A DNA stretch of 48,650 nt, taken from the NCBI GenBank assembly GCA_030593885.1, contig JAUVGH010000015.1, positions 1-48,650 on the forward strand, written 5' to 3'. A model generated the notes under the pieces. It saw only the letters and a program-made list of their open reading frames with translations. It was not told the DNA's origin and ran no database searches. A program made the position numbers and the translations under genes. This stretch comes from Methanomassiliicoccales archaeon. GTDB lineage: Archaea > Thermoplasmatota > Thermoplasmata > RBG-16-68-12 > SOIM01. This document shows positions 36,901 to 45,568 of the stretch, one piece after another (position 1 is the first letter of the stretch; each line of letters starts with the position of its first letter).

Positions 36901-38988
36901 ATATTTGTCCCTGTACACCTGTTCCGCGAAATCTGGAATGTATCTCAGTATTGCCGCACCGGTCTCGGGATTCGCCACAACATAATAGTCAAAGAAGTCC
37001 TCGCTGTAGTTCTCGATCACGTATTGTCCGTCGTTGCTGTCCTGATCCTTGTAGAACCTGTAAGAGCCGTTCGGAAGCGGGTCCATGGTGTTGACGGCGC
37101 TCTCCGCCTTGTACAATCCCATGTTCTCCCAGTAGACGACCTCTCCATTGGAGAATCCGATCGCGAAATCCAGGTCCCCATCATCATCCAGATCTACCAT
37201 CTCTGGCACGCTGTGGTCTCTGGTCCCGTCCGTGGGTCCTCCTCTCACCGTGTTCATCATGTCTGGTCTCAGTTTGCTGAAATTGGGGTTGTTGTTATCG
37301 CCTGTGTTCAGGAATAGATTCACAGCCATGTAGGGCGCATCATCCGTTCCGGACATGAAATCCAGGTCCCCATCAGCATCAGCATCGGCGAACTCAGGTG
37401 CACTGTACAGGCCCGGTTTCTTGGTGTTGCCCGTGTTCAGCAGGTAGAATAGAGCGTCATTCTTGGTCCAAACCGGATTCGCTACGTCTCCGGTGTTCTC
37501 GTAGTACACTATCGTGCCGGTCTTCTCTCCGATTGAAAGATCCAGGTCTCCGTCTCCATCCAGGTCGGTCAGTTTGGGCTTGGCGTAATCCCCAACATCT
37601 ATCCCAGAGTACGCCGCGGATTTGTTTATCCATGAGGGGGTGAAAACCGTTCCCTCGTTCTCGTAATAGAGCAGCATCCCGTTCTTCATCCCGATCGTGA
37701 GGTCCAGGTCCCCATCGCCATCTAGGTCAGCAAGGTCAGGGGCCGTGTTGTTGCCCAGGTCTCCCAGTGTCGCGAACATGGTGGGGTCCGGTGTCCATTG
37801 TGGAACGATAGTGCTGCCAGTGTTCTGCCAATACAACAGCGCCCCACTCTCTTCTCCCATCACCAGGTCGAAATCAGCGTCATTATTCAGATCTCCGAAT
37901 GTTGGGGCACCGAAGTCCCCCGCGTCCACCGTGTCGAATGAAGAACTGGTCCTTCGTTCCCAGTAATAGTCTAGCGTCTTGCCTTTGGTTATCGTGTGGT
38001 TGCTGTTGCCGAAGATCGTCTGGTACTCCCCGTGTCCTGCATACAGAACTGAGAATTCCATCACGAAACCGTTGTGGTTGTGGAACTTCTCGTTTATCTT
38101 CTTCTTGGTGAATGTCTCAATCATCGGTCTATCGTTGTATATGTTGATCCTGACATCGGCGTGGATCGTGTCCACGTTCTTGTAGAGCTCCTGGCTCATC
38201 CCGAACCCCCAGTTTACCATTATCGGGGCTCTGTATTCCAGGTAGACCGAGACCATCACGTTCGTTTCGTCGATCTCCAATTTAGTCGGTGGTCCCCACG
38301 CGAGCTGGAAGTTGGTCTGGTCCAGGACCAGCTGATTTCCGCCAACCCTCACCAGGATCGAGCTTCTTGCCCGCACCGCGCTTCCGTTCGTGTACGTGAC
38401 CCGGACGCCTTCGGACCAGAACGAGAGCGTATGGGAGGTTTGTATTTCATATTGCCTTGGTCCGTCGGTCACGTAGATGTACGATCCCGCTGTGGACACG
38501 GACATGTCTCCCACCAATGAGGGCAAGATCCCGGCCACGACCTGGTATGATTTGGATTCACCCGGAGCAAAATCGTCCTGCAGGACGACATCGATCACCC
38601 TTATCGCTCCCGACGGATAATGGGTCGCAGTGCTGGCCAGAGCACCAGAGAGCACCTCTGCACCGCTGGTGGCATTTCTCACGAAGACCTGGGATGCGTC
38701 CCAGAGCTGGAAGTCTCTGAGGATGAGCTTGTACCAGACTATCTCATTCGGTCTTGAGTACGATGATGGATTGGTGACCTGAATTGGCACAACAGCATTG
38801 GGTTCAGGATAGATTATTCCGGTCGGGTCCTCCTGCAAATCCGTGATCATGAGGGGTTCCGTGGAAGGCGGGTCGCTAGTCCGCATCAACGGAAATGCAC
38901 CCAACACGAATAGAAGAACAACCAATATGGACAGATGTCTGCTAACACTCCCGAGCTCAACCAGTTCCCGACAGATTGGGGTACTCAT
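33922..38988 (-). CDS. Giant secreted protein with VCBS/FG-GAP Ca-binding repeats, CARDB-like domain, BNR/sialidase-like propeller repeats, FN3 and FVGW-type C-terminus
   Basis: Repeated P.LADLDGDGDLDLTIGMKNGMLLYYENEGT; DNDVDVEFFDGNPDLGGTRIGS...YADTVFEMDEDNNNATRQTF; repeated PSAAVDANGYIWVAWESMRNGNKDIYVKYHNGTSWSSDIQLT; C-terminal VWKFHAREMPAGVYDTVVQVSSGYQISVSEAGFEIVIFVGW. Confidence 0.9.
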   Translation of the reverse strand: MSTPICRELVELGSVSRHLSILVVLLFVLGAFPLMRTSDPPSTEPLMITDLQEDPTGIIYPEPNAVVPIQVTNPSSYSRPNEIVWYKLILRDFQLWDASQVFVRNATSGAEVLSGALASTATHYPSGAIRVIDVVLQDDFAPGESKSYQVVAGILPSLVGDMSVSTAGSYIYVTDGPRQYEIQTSHTLSFWSEGVRVTYTNGSAVRARSSILVRVGGNQLVLDQTNFQLAWGPPTKLEIDETNVMVSVYLEYRAPIMVNWGFGMSQELYKNVDTIHADVRINIYNDRPMIETFTKKKINEKFHNHNGFVMEFSVLYAGHGEYQTIFGNSNHTITKGKTLDYYWERRTSSSFDTVDAGDFGAPTFGDLNNDADFDLVMGEESGALLYWQNTGSTIVPQWTPDPTMFATLGDLGNNTAPDLADLDGDGDLDLTIGMKNGMLLYYENEGTVFTPSWINKSAAYSGIDVGDYAKPKLTDLDGDGDLDLSIGEKTGTIVYYENTGDVANPVWTKNDALFYLLNTGNTKKPGLYSAPEFADADADGDLDFMSGTDDAPYMAVNLFLNTGDNNNPNFSKLRPDMMNTVRGGPTDGTRDHSVPEMVDLDDDGDLDFAIGFSNGEVVYWENMGLYKAESAVNTMDPLPNGSYRFYKDQDSNDGQYVIENYSEDFFDYYVVANPETGAAILRYIPDFAEQVYRDKYAGDEFPWAGGNVSFYPFIPEEDGYVTRGIAVSRVFYDPTAGVNDPGMMGGTFLSQTGTAGGFIQVPMTAMSHDSTEVLLLEMPYTTDNSFYDSAVERLRTKMVITGLIDLTVGPGDISTTPTEPEDGDLVILEARIQNQGTDTANDVDVEFFDGNPDLGGTRIGSTVTIISIDKDSSESAIVAWDTTGKTGAYDIFVRVDYADTVFEMDEDNNNATRQTFVTDWYKNWGRPIQVTNVTYNDLEPALVEDSNGKMWIAWHTYTTEDNFDIFAKNYSAGTWSQREPVAIGIKRTSRPSLAADDSGNVWMSYSSNIIEYNDFISTKSAIYYWSQKFDIYSQKFDGTQWLSNEQISFAEILDHSDNTPWVTVTDTGEVWVTYRHTHFQFYTAGHQMDNIPYQDMNVTAVMYNGTAWSGQMVVDDSMGSQGWWGGPRIVEDNAGNLWVIYGSEVMNTQWDIFASMWNGTAWSAPNRLTTNPANDVRPSAAVDANGYIWVAWESMRNGNKDIYVKYHNGTSWSSDIQLTTDMGWDIKSALTAAKNGDVWVAWESDRNGNKDIFLKRYNSSSWSHDIQMTDSPLCDQEAALHAGDVTGNIYVAWETDRNGHGNLDIYARILNPTSMPDAVIGPAEDFVLSVQGQDLGLSWTAPVDPDLDHYLIYRSENQTDFDFTTPHHDTSGDADPLNVSWIDPGAAGPAAPSKLYYTIRPVDSTGNIAASNGTIGKWTKSFNQGLNVFSLPLEPDSPKNVSFYANDILNVQFIRWMDSNGRWVTHDKGMGPGVNDAAVMMGEAYEIYLDAATTYIFTGRPASTIRYHGGFGVVLASRYSLGASVIGNDVTLTWTEVPGAEYYLIFRTQARSFSILGEPVHVSGRGSSSWLDTVTLTSDGEYYYMVVPMDASGELGSSSYSLGVSRRTLGQGISSYALAVEIEEIVSLDGLCSQLPVVVGISYLTNGVWKFHAREMPAGVYDTVVQVSSGYQISVSEAGFEIVIFVGW

Positions 38989-39066
38989 TCTCCTTCCCTC
39001 CCCTGCTGCATCGGCCTTGCGAGGATGGATTCGGTATTATCGGGACAGTAAAAACCTTTGCTGGTT

Positions 39067-40284
39067 CTATTCTTCAACGCCAAGCTCTTTCTGGAAACTA
39101 CTCCACTTGTCTTCCAGATTCGGATCTTGAATCGTTTCCATAACGTATTCGGAGATTTCTTGTGCGGTAGCTCCATCTGGCCTTCCAGTCGTCTCTATCC
39201 TCTTCTCGAATGTGAAGCATACGTCCAACGCCTTCTCCAACTCGGCCGCCTTTTCCTCGTGACCGATGTGCCCCAGAAGCATGACCACCGCTCTCATCAT
39301 GCTCTGCGGATTGGCGTACTGAGCCCTCCCTTCGTCCACCATTCTCGGTGCGGACCCGTGGATCGCCTCGAACATTGCGTATCGCTTGCCGATGTTTGCA
39401 GCGCCAGCGGTGCCCACTCCACCCTGGATCTGAGCCGCCTCATCGGTGATTATGTCCCCGTACAGGTTGGGGAGCACGACAACCTTGAACTGTTTCCTTC
39501 GCGCAGGGTCGATCAGCTTTGCCGTCATAATATCAATGTACCAGTCATCCCACTCGACATCCGGATATCTCCCTGCGACCTTCCTGGCGATGTCCAAGAA
39601 CTTGCCGTCCGTGGTCTTTATCACATTGGCCTTGGTGACGACCGTGACCCTGTTGATACCGTGTTTCTTTGCGTGCTCGAATGCCAGCTCGATTATCCTC
39701 TCCGAACCTTGGTTGGTGGTGACCGTGAAATCGAATGCCAGGTCGTCTGTAACAGCCACCCCCTTGCTGCCCATGATGTAAGCGCCCTCCGTGTTCTCCC
39801 TGAAGAAAATCCAATCGATTCCCTGATCCGGAATCTTCACCGGCCTCACATTCGCGAAGAGGTCCAGCTCACGTCTCATGGCAACATTGGCGCTCTCGAT
39901 GTTTGGCCAATCGTCGCCCTTTTGGGGCGTGGTCGTAGGTCCTTTCAAGATCACGTGACAGCTCTTCAACGCCTCCAGAACATCGTCTGGTATCGCCTTC
40001 CCGACCTTCACACGGTCCTCTATTGTCAACCCTTCGATGGTCCTGATCTGGACCTTCCCATCCATGGTATCTTCCTTGAGCTGGAATTCCAAAACCCCTC
40101 TGGCTTCGTCGCAGATTATGGGTCCAATACCGTCTCCTCCCACGACCCCTATTATGATGGGTTTGATGCCCTCATAATCCACCCAGTCCTCGGCATGGTT
40201 CAGTTCCTCCACCCTTGACATTTGCTCTTGTATGATCCCTCTGAAATGTTCCAGGGCTCTATCAACGGGGTCCTTTCCATCCAT
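39067..40284 (-). CDS. icd: Isocitrate dehydrogenase (isocitrate/isopropylmalate dehydrogenase family)
   Basis: IGVVGGDGIGPIICDEA, FFRENTEGAYIMGSKG, NLYGDIITDEAAQIQGGVGTAGAANIG, MFEAIHGSAPRMVDEGRAQYANPQSMMRA; adjacent to aconitase and citrate synthase. Confidence 0.88.
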   Translation of the reverse strand: MDGKDPVDRALEHFRGIIQEQMSRVEELNHAEDWVDYEGIKPIIIGVVGGDGIGPIICDEARGVLEFQLKEDTMDGKVQIRTIEGLTIEDRVKVGKAIPDDVLEALKSCHVILKGPTTTPQKGDDWPNIESANVAMRRELDLFANVRPVKIPDQGIDWIFFRENTEGAYIMGSKGVAVTDDLAFDFTVTTNQGSERIIELAFEHAKKHGINRVTVVTKANVIKTTDGKFLDIARKVAGRYPDVEWDDWYIDIMTAKLIDPARRKQFKVVVLPNLYGDIITDEAAQIQGGVGTAGAANIGKRYAMFEAIHGSAPRMVDEGRAQYANPQSMMRAVVMLLGHIGHEEKAAELEKALDVCFTFEKRIETTGRPDGATAQEISEYVMETIQDPNLEDKWSSFQKELGVEE

Positions 40285-40288
40285 GCGA

Positions 40289-43051
40289 TCAACTTTCCTG
40301 AACCATCAGTTCTCTGATAAACCTGTGCAAGATACCGCCGTTCTGATAATACTCTACTTCTATAGAGGAGTTGAGCTTCACGTTGACCAAGAACTCCTTC
40401 CTGCCCCCATCGGCACTCGTTGCCGCGACCTTCAGTTCACCTTTTGGCTCGATGCTCTCAATCCCGTCGATATTGTACACTTCCCTTCCATCCAGTCCCA
40501 ACGTCTCAGCGTTCTCTCCGTCCTTGAACTCGAGTGGTAGCACGCCCATTCCCACGAGGTTGCTCCTGTGGATCCTTTCATAGGACTGCGCTATGACAGC
40601 CTTGATCCCCAAGAGGTTGGTGCCCTTCGCTGCCCAGTCTCTGGAGCTGCCTGTCCCATATTCCTTTCCGGCGATCACGATCAAGGGGGTGCCCGTTTCG
40701 GCGTATCTCATTGCCGCATCATAGATGTTCATTTCCTCTCCCGTTGGATGATGGAGTGTCCATCCGCCCACCTTGTTGGGGGTCAGCTTGTTCCTCAAGC
40801 GGATGTTGCTGAAGGTCCCCCTTATCATCACTTCGTGGTTGCCCCTTCGAGACCCAAACGAGTTGAAGTCAGCTGGTTCGATCCCTCTGGAAATCAAATA
40901 CTGGCCTGCGCATTCTTCTGCAGGAATGGCACCTGCCGGTGAAATGTGATCGGTCGTGATGCTATCTCGGAGGTATATAAGCACTCTAGCTCCAGATATG
41001 TCACTTACGGCACAGCTTTCTTGTGATAGGTCCGTGAAGAACGGAGGTTCCCTGATGTATCCTGAATCGGGGTTCCATGAATATAGTTCACCTTCCGGGA
41101 CGGTCAGATCACTCCATAGCTCGGTACCCTCGAAGACATCTGAGTATTGCTCTTCATACATCTCCGACCTCAAGCAGGCGCGGATGATCTCATCAATGTC
41201 ATCTTTTCGCGGCCAGATGTCCCTAAGGAAGACAGGTGAGCCATCCGATGCAAAGCCCAATGGTTCCTTTGGGAGGTCGATGTCCACCGTTCCCGCGAGA
41301 GCATATGCGACCACCAGGATCGGGGATGCCAGATAGTTGGCCTTCACGAGCGGGTTTATTCTCCCCTCGAAGTTGCGGTTTCCGCTCAGTACCGCGGCCA
41401 CCGTGAGATCTCCACTGACCACCTTCTGCGCGACCTCTTCTGGAAGCGGTCCACTATTACCTATGCAAGTTGTGCATCCATAGCCAACGACGTAGAACCC
41501 CAGGGATTCAAGATGGGGCAGGAGCCCACACTCTCCAAGATACTCAGGAACCACTCTCGATCCGGGGGCCAGACTGGTCTTGACCCAAGGCTTGACCTTC
41601 AATCCACGCTCAACGGCGTTCTTGGCCAGCAGGCCGGCTCCGATCAATACTGACGGATTCGACGTGTTTGTGCACGAGGTTATGGCGGCGATCACCACAG
41701 AACCGTTGCTCACTTCCTCCACGGACTCAACATGCTCTGCCACTGAAGCATGCCCATCTATGTGGTCCCCTCCATCCTCCATCCATCTCACGCATTCCTC
41801 CTCAGATTCTGACTCCGGGAGTCCGTCCTGAATCTGAGACATCATCGTCTGATGGAAGCTGCGGGAGAGGTCACCGAGGGGGATCGTGTCCTGCGGTCTG
41901 GTCGGACCTGAGAGGGTTGATCCAACTTCACCCATATCCAGCACAAGAGTTTCGCTGAACGTTGGCTCCGGGCCTTCCCTTGATCGGAATAAGCCCTGTT
42001 TCCCTGAGTAGAGCCTGACCAGCTCCACGTGCTCCTTTGCTTTCCCCGTCAAGAGGAGATACCTCAATGTCTCTTCATCCACGGGGACGAACCCAACCGT
42101 TGCCCCATACTCGGGTGCCATATTCGATATTGTGGCTCTGTCCGGCAAGCTCAGGTCATCCAGTCCCGGTCCGGTGAATTCCACGAACTTACCTACCACT
42201 CCTTGTTGCCTCAACATCTTTGTCAAAGTGAGGACGAGATCCGTGGCGGTCACTCGATTTCTCAATTTCCCTTCAAGTCTGACGCCCACCACATCTGGGA
42301 CCGGCATGTGATAGGGCTGTCCGAGCATTACTGCTTCGGCCTCTATTCCCCCGACGCCCCATCCAAGAACCCCCAGACCGTTCACCATCGTGGTGTGGGA
42401 GTCGGTTCCGACGAGAGTATCCCAGTATGCTTCCCGACCCTTGCCATCCTCTTTCATGTGAACGACGGATGCGAGATGCTCGAGGTTCACCTGATGTAGG
42501 ATGCCTTTGCCCGGCGGGACCACTCTGATATTGTCAAACGCGTCCTGGGCCCAGCGGAGGAGTGCGTATCTTTCGCCGTTCCTCTCGAACTCCGTCCGTT
42601 CATTGAGCTCCAGCGCCTGATGGCTGCCGTAATGATCCACCTGGATTGAGTGGTCGATGACCAGGTCCACAGGAATCAAAGGGTTGATGCGGGAAGGGTC
42701 TCCTCCCAACCTCTGCACGGCCGACCTCATGGCTGCAAGGTCCACGATCGCAGGCACACCAGTGAAATCCTGAAGGAGTACTCTGGATGGAATGAATGGA
42801 ATCTCTCTATCCGACCTCTCGTCCGGACTCCATCCGGCGACGGATCTTACATCCTCTTCAGATACCAGTTGCCCATCCACCTTCCTTAGAACCGATTCAA
42901 GAAGGACCTTGATGGAGAATGGAAGACGGGAGATGTTCCCAAGACCCAGTTCCTCTGCTTTTGGAAGGCTGTAGAAGCTTACGGCCCCATAGCTGGAATC
43001 GAATGTGTCTCTGACTCCAAGAGGGTCCATCTCCGAACCTATCTCACCCAC
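40289..43051 (-). CDS. acnA: Aconitate hydratase (AcnA/IRP-type)
   Basis: VGTDSHTTMVNGLGVLGWGVGGIEAEAVMLGQP, AAITSCTNTSNPSVLIGAGLLAKNA, GYGCTTCIGNSGPL, LSGNRNFEGRI, EYGTGSSRDWAAKG. Confidence 0.95.
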   Translation of the reverse strand: MGEIGSEMDPLGVRDTFDSSYGAVSFYSLPKAEELGLGNISRLPFSIKVLLESVLRKVDGQLVSEEDVRSVAGWSPDERSDREIPFIPSRVLLQDFTGVPAIVDLAAMRSAVQRLGGDPSRINPLIPVDLVIDHSIQVDHYGSHQALELNERTEFERNGERYALLRWAQDAFDNIRVVPPGKGILHQVNLEHLASVVHMKEDGKGREAYWDTLVGTDSHTTMVNGLGVLGWGVGGIEAEAVMLGQPYHMPVPDVVGVRLEGKLRNRVTATDLVLTLTKMLRQQGVVGKFVEFTGPGLDDLSLPDRATISNMAPEYGATVGFVPVDEETLRYLLLTGKAKEHVELVRLYSGKQGLFRSREGPEPTFSETLVLDMGEVGSTLSGPTRPQDTIPLGDLSRSFHQTMMSQIQDGLPESESEEECVRWMEDGGDHIDGHASVAEHVESVEEVSNGSVVIAAITSCTNTSNPSVLIGAGLLAKNAVERGLKVKPWVKTSLAPGSRVVPEYLGECGLLPHLESLGFYVVGYGCTTCIGNSGPLPEEVAQKVVSGDLTVAAVLSGNRNFEGRINPLVKANYLASPILVVAYALAGTVDIDLPKEPLGFASDGSPVFLRDIWPRKDDIDEIIRACLRSEMYEEQYSDVFEGTELWSDLTVPEGELYSWNPDSGYIREPPFFTDLSQESCAVSDISGARVLIYLRDSITTDHISPAGAIPAEECAGQYLISRGIEPADFNSFGSRRGNHEVMIRGTFSNIRLRNKLTPNKVGGWTLHHPTGEEMNIYDAAMRYAETGTPLIVIAGKEYGTGSSRDWAAKGTNLLGIKAVIAQSYERIHRSNLVGMGVLPLEFKDGENAETLGLDGREVYNIDGIESIEPKGELKVAATSADGGRKEFLVNVKLNSSIEVEYYQNGGILHRFIRELMVQES

Positions 43052-43066
43052 CTCCCAGTGTGAGCC

Positions 43067-44161
43067 TCAAGACGTCTTGGCGCGAGGTCTTATCAACCTG
43101 TTGTCAGCATACTGCTCGAGAACGTGTGCGATCCATCCCGAGACCCTTCCGATGGCGAACATCGCGGTTGCAAGGGTCTCCGGTATTTCTATATATTTGT
43201 ATGTGACCGCGGAGTAGAAGTCCAGGTTTGGATAGATCGGTTTCTCCCGTTTCTCCACCAATTCGCGCTGGACAGTAGCTTCAATTATCTCTGCGATCTC
43301 GAACCATTTCGGATCCCCGTGATCTGCCAGCCTCTTTGCTAGTTTCTTGTATATTCTGTCTCTTGGATCGTGGGTCTTGTAGACTCTGTGGCCGAATCCC
43401 ATCACCTTCTCCTTCTTGGAGATCAAGTTCAATACGTGATCCTCGGCGTTCTCCGGTGAGGAGATATCATCCAGCATTTCCATTACGCACATCCGGGCTC
43501 CGGCGTGAAGCGGGCCTTTCAGGGTGCTGAGACCCGAGATGACTGTGGAGTGGATGTCGGCCAGCGTGGATGCGGTTACCCTCGCGGAAAAAGTGGATGC
43601 GTTCAGTTCATGTTCGGCGGAGAGCACGAAGTCTTTGTCCACTATCTCTGCCTCGAGTTCTCCCGGCTTCTTGCCCTTCAGCATGTACAGGAAGTTCTCT
43701 CCGTGTGACATGGATGCATCAGGCTCGATTACATCCAGATCATCTCTTACCCTGTGGAAAGCGGCAACCACCGTCGGGAACTTGGCTATCAGACCCGTGG
43801 CCTTGCGCAGGTTCGATTCAAGGGAGCTGTCTCCCAGATCTGGGTCGCAGTGGGACATGTACGAGACCGCTGTTCGGAGCGCGTCCATGGCCTGTATGTT
43901 GAAATCGCATGTTGTGAGCACATCTAATATGTCCTGGTCTATCTTCCTCGAACCTCTCAGTTGATCTGAGAAGGCCGCGAGCTCACTCTCATTGGGGAGC
44001 TTCTCGTACAACAGCAAGTGTGTCACCGCTTCAAAGGAATACTCCACCAGATCGTTGATGTCAGTTCCCCTGTATTTCAGAATCCCATTCTCTCCATCTA
44101 TGGAAGAGATCTTCGTTTCCAGAACTTCGACACCCTCTAGCCCCTTCTTCAATTCACCCAT
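43067..44161 (-). CDS. Citrate synthase
   Basis: GILKYRGTDINDLVEYSFEAVTHLLLYEKLP, ASTFSARVTASTLADIHSTVISGLSTLKGPLHAGA, VMGFGHRVYKTHDPRD, NLDFYSAVTYKYIEIPETLATAMFAIGRVSGWIAHVLEQ. ORF opens at 44182; ATG 44161 (MGELKKG) with GGAAGGTGAG is preferred. Confidence 0.93.
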   Translation of the reverse strand: MGELKKGLEGVEVLETKISSIDGENGILKYRGTDINDLVEYSFEAVTHLLLYEKLPNESELAAFSDQLRGSRKIDQDILDVLTTCDFNIQAMDALRTAVSYMSHCDPDLGDSSLESNLRKATGLIAKFPTVVAAFHRVRDDLDVIEPDASMSHGENFLYMLKGKKPGELEAEIVDKDFVLSAEHELNASTFSARVTASTLADIHSTVISGLSTLKGPLHAGARMCVMEMLDDISSPENAEDHVLNLISKKEKVMGFGHRVYKTHDPRDRIYKKLAKRLADHGDPKWFEIAEIIEATVQRELVEKREKPIYPNLDFYSAVTYKYIEIPETLATAMFAIGRVSGWIAHVLEQYADNRLIRPRAKTS

Positions 44162-44198
44162 CTTCTCACCTTCCTGACTCATTGACCCTATTCGTTCT

Positions 44199-45494
44199 TC
44201 AACTTTCGTTCTTGTCTATTACCTTCCGATCAATATCCGCCACAGTATTACAGCTCGTCAGCAGCATTCCTCTCTTGAGGTCCTTCACCATATACTCGAA
44301 CTGAAGCCTCACTCCGTCTGCGCCGCCGCCCAGAACCGCTCTGACCATATCTCTGCCCACTAACACGCCATCCGCTCCCAGGGCAATCATCTTCATGACA
44401 TCAAAACCCGTTCTGACGCCTCCCCCTGCCGTGATCGTGACCTTCCCCTCCAGGGCTTCCACGATCTCAGGAAGAACATCAGCAACACCTCTGGTCGAGT
44501 CCAGTATCCTCCCTCCGTGGTTGGAGACGTCTATCCCGTCAACTCCCGCATCCAACGCATCAAGAGCGTCCTCTACCGACATGATGCCCTTGACCAGGAA
44601 CGGAAGCTCTGTCGAATCTGCCAGTTCCCTGATTTCCGATGCCGATTTCCTGTACACCGGTTTGCCCCATCTCTCCCAGAAGGTGCTTCCGCAACCATCC
44701 AGGTCGATACCCACGGCGATCGCTCCGGCATCCTCGGCCATCTTGAACAGCTCGAACAGCCTTTCATTTGCCTGAGGCTTCAGGATCGGGATTCCAGTGC
44801 CGACTTCCTTGATTGCCTCCAATCCGGTCAGTTCTTGACCCTGGTCAGCTGTGTTCCCAATCCAACCGATGGTGCCCGCATCAACCGATCCTTGCAAAGC
44901 CGCTGTGGCGAATTGCATTTCGGTCATGCCGCCACCCATGCTTGCTTTGACTCCGCTCAAAGAGCTCGTCATAATCGGGAATGAGATCTCCTTTCCAAAG
45001 ATCGATGTTGCAGTATCGGGCTTGACATGTTCCGATATGAGCCTGGTCTTGATCTTGATCCTGTCCAAGGCCCTCACGTTCTCCGTGAAGCCCAGTCCTT
45101 TGCCCACACCGCCCAGACCAATTGGCTGGCCGTAGGTCTGACCCATACAGATCCTTTCGGGAAGGCCATCGCAGACCTTGTTCACTGAGCAGATGCCCAC
45201 TAGTTTGTCTTGGGATCGACGTCTAGCCTCGATCAACGTCAGATCGTCAGTTCCAGCCTCAGCAGCCTTTGTCTTATGGGATTGATCCTTCTCCAGAACC
45301 TCTCCATTTCCTTCATCAATGAGCTTCAGTGATTCCTTGGAAGCGTCGCAGATGGGGCATCTCCATGTTTCCGGTATGTCATCCCACGTTGTTCCCGGTT
45401 CAAGCCCTGTCTTGGGATCGCCTTCGGCCTCATCGTACCTGTAAGTGTTGCATACGGTGCATAGGAAAACCGACATACCTGGACGAACCCCCAT
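44199..45494 (-). CDS. FMN-dependent alpha-hydroxyacid dehydrogenase-family protein with N-terminal rubredoxin domain
   Basis: FLCTVCNTYRYDEAEGDPKTGLEPGTTWDDIPETWRCPICDAS is rubredoxin-like; GIDVSNHGGRILDSTRGVADVLPEIVEALEGKVTITAGGGVRTGFDVMKMIALGADGVLVGRDMV is the FMN_dh barrel. Start could be 45476 (MSVFLCTVC). Confidence 0.88.
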   Translation of the reverse strand: MGVRPGMSVFLCTVCNTYRYDEAEGDPKTGLEPGTTWDDIPETWRCPICDASKESLKLIDEGNGEVLEKDQSHKTKAAEAGTDDLTLIEARRRSQDKLVGICSVNKVCDGLPERICMGQTYGQPIGLGGVGKGLGFTENVRALDRIKIKTRLISEHVKPDTATSIFGKEISFPIMTSSLSGVKASMGGGMTEMQFATAALQGSVDAGTIGWIGNTADQGQELTGLEAIKEVGTGIPILKPQANERLFELFKMAEDAGAIAVGIDLDGCGSTFWERWGKPVYRKSASEIRELADSTELPFLVKGIMSVEDALDALDAGVDGIDVSNHGGRILDSTRGVADVLPEIVEALEGKVTITAGGGVRTGFDVMKMIALGADGVLVGRDMVRAVLGGGADGVRLQFEYMVKDLKRGMLLTSCNTVADIDRKVIDKNES

Positions 45495-45568
45495 TACCGT
45501 GACATAATCCAGATTCCCTTTTATCTTTTTTGTTATCCAGAAAGAGTCGGCTTGGTGCGTTCCCGCTG

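Noticed and set aside
3021-38988. Possible archaeosortase (PGF-CTERM-type) C-terminal signals
   Set aside because: No PGF/PEF motif followed by a TM and basic tail was seen at any C-terminus.
39058-40218. 386-aa plus-strand ORF opposite icd
   Set aside because: Fully antisense to a clear isocitrate dehydrogenase.
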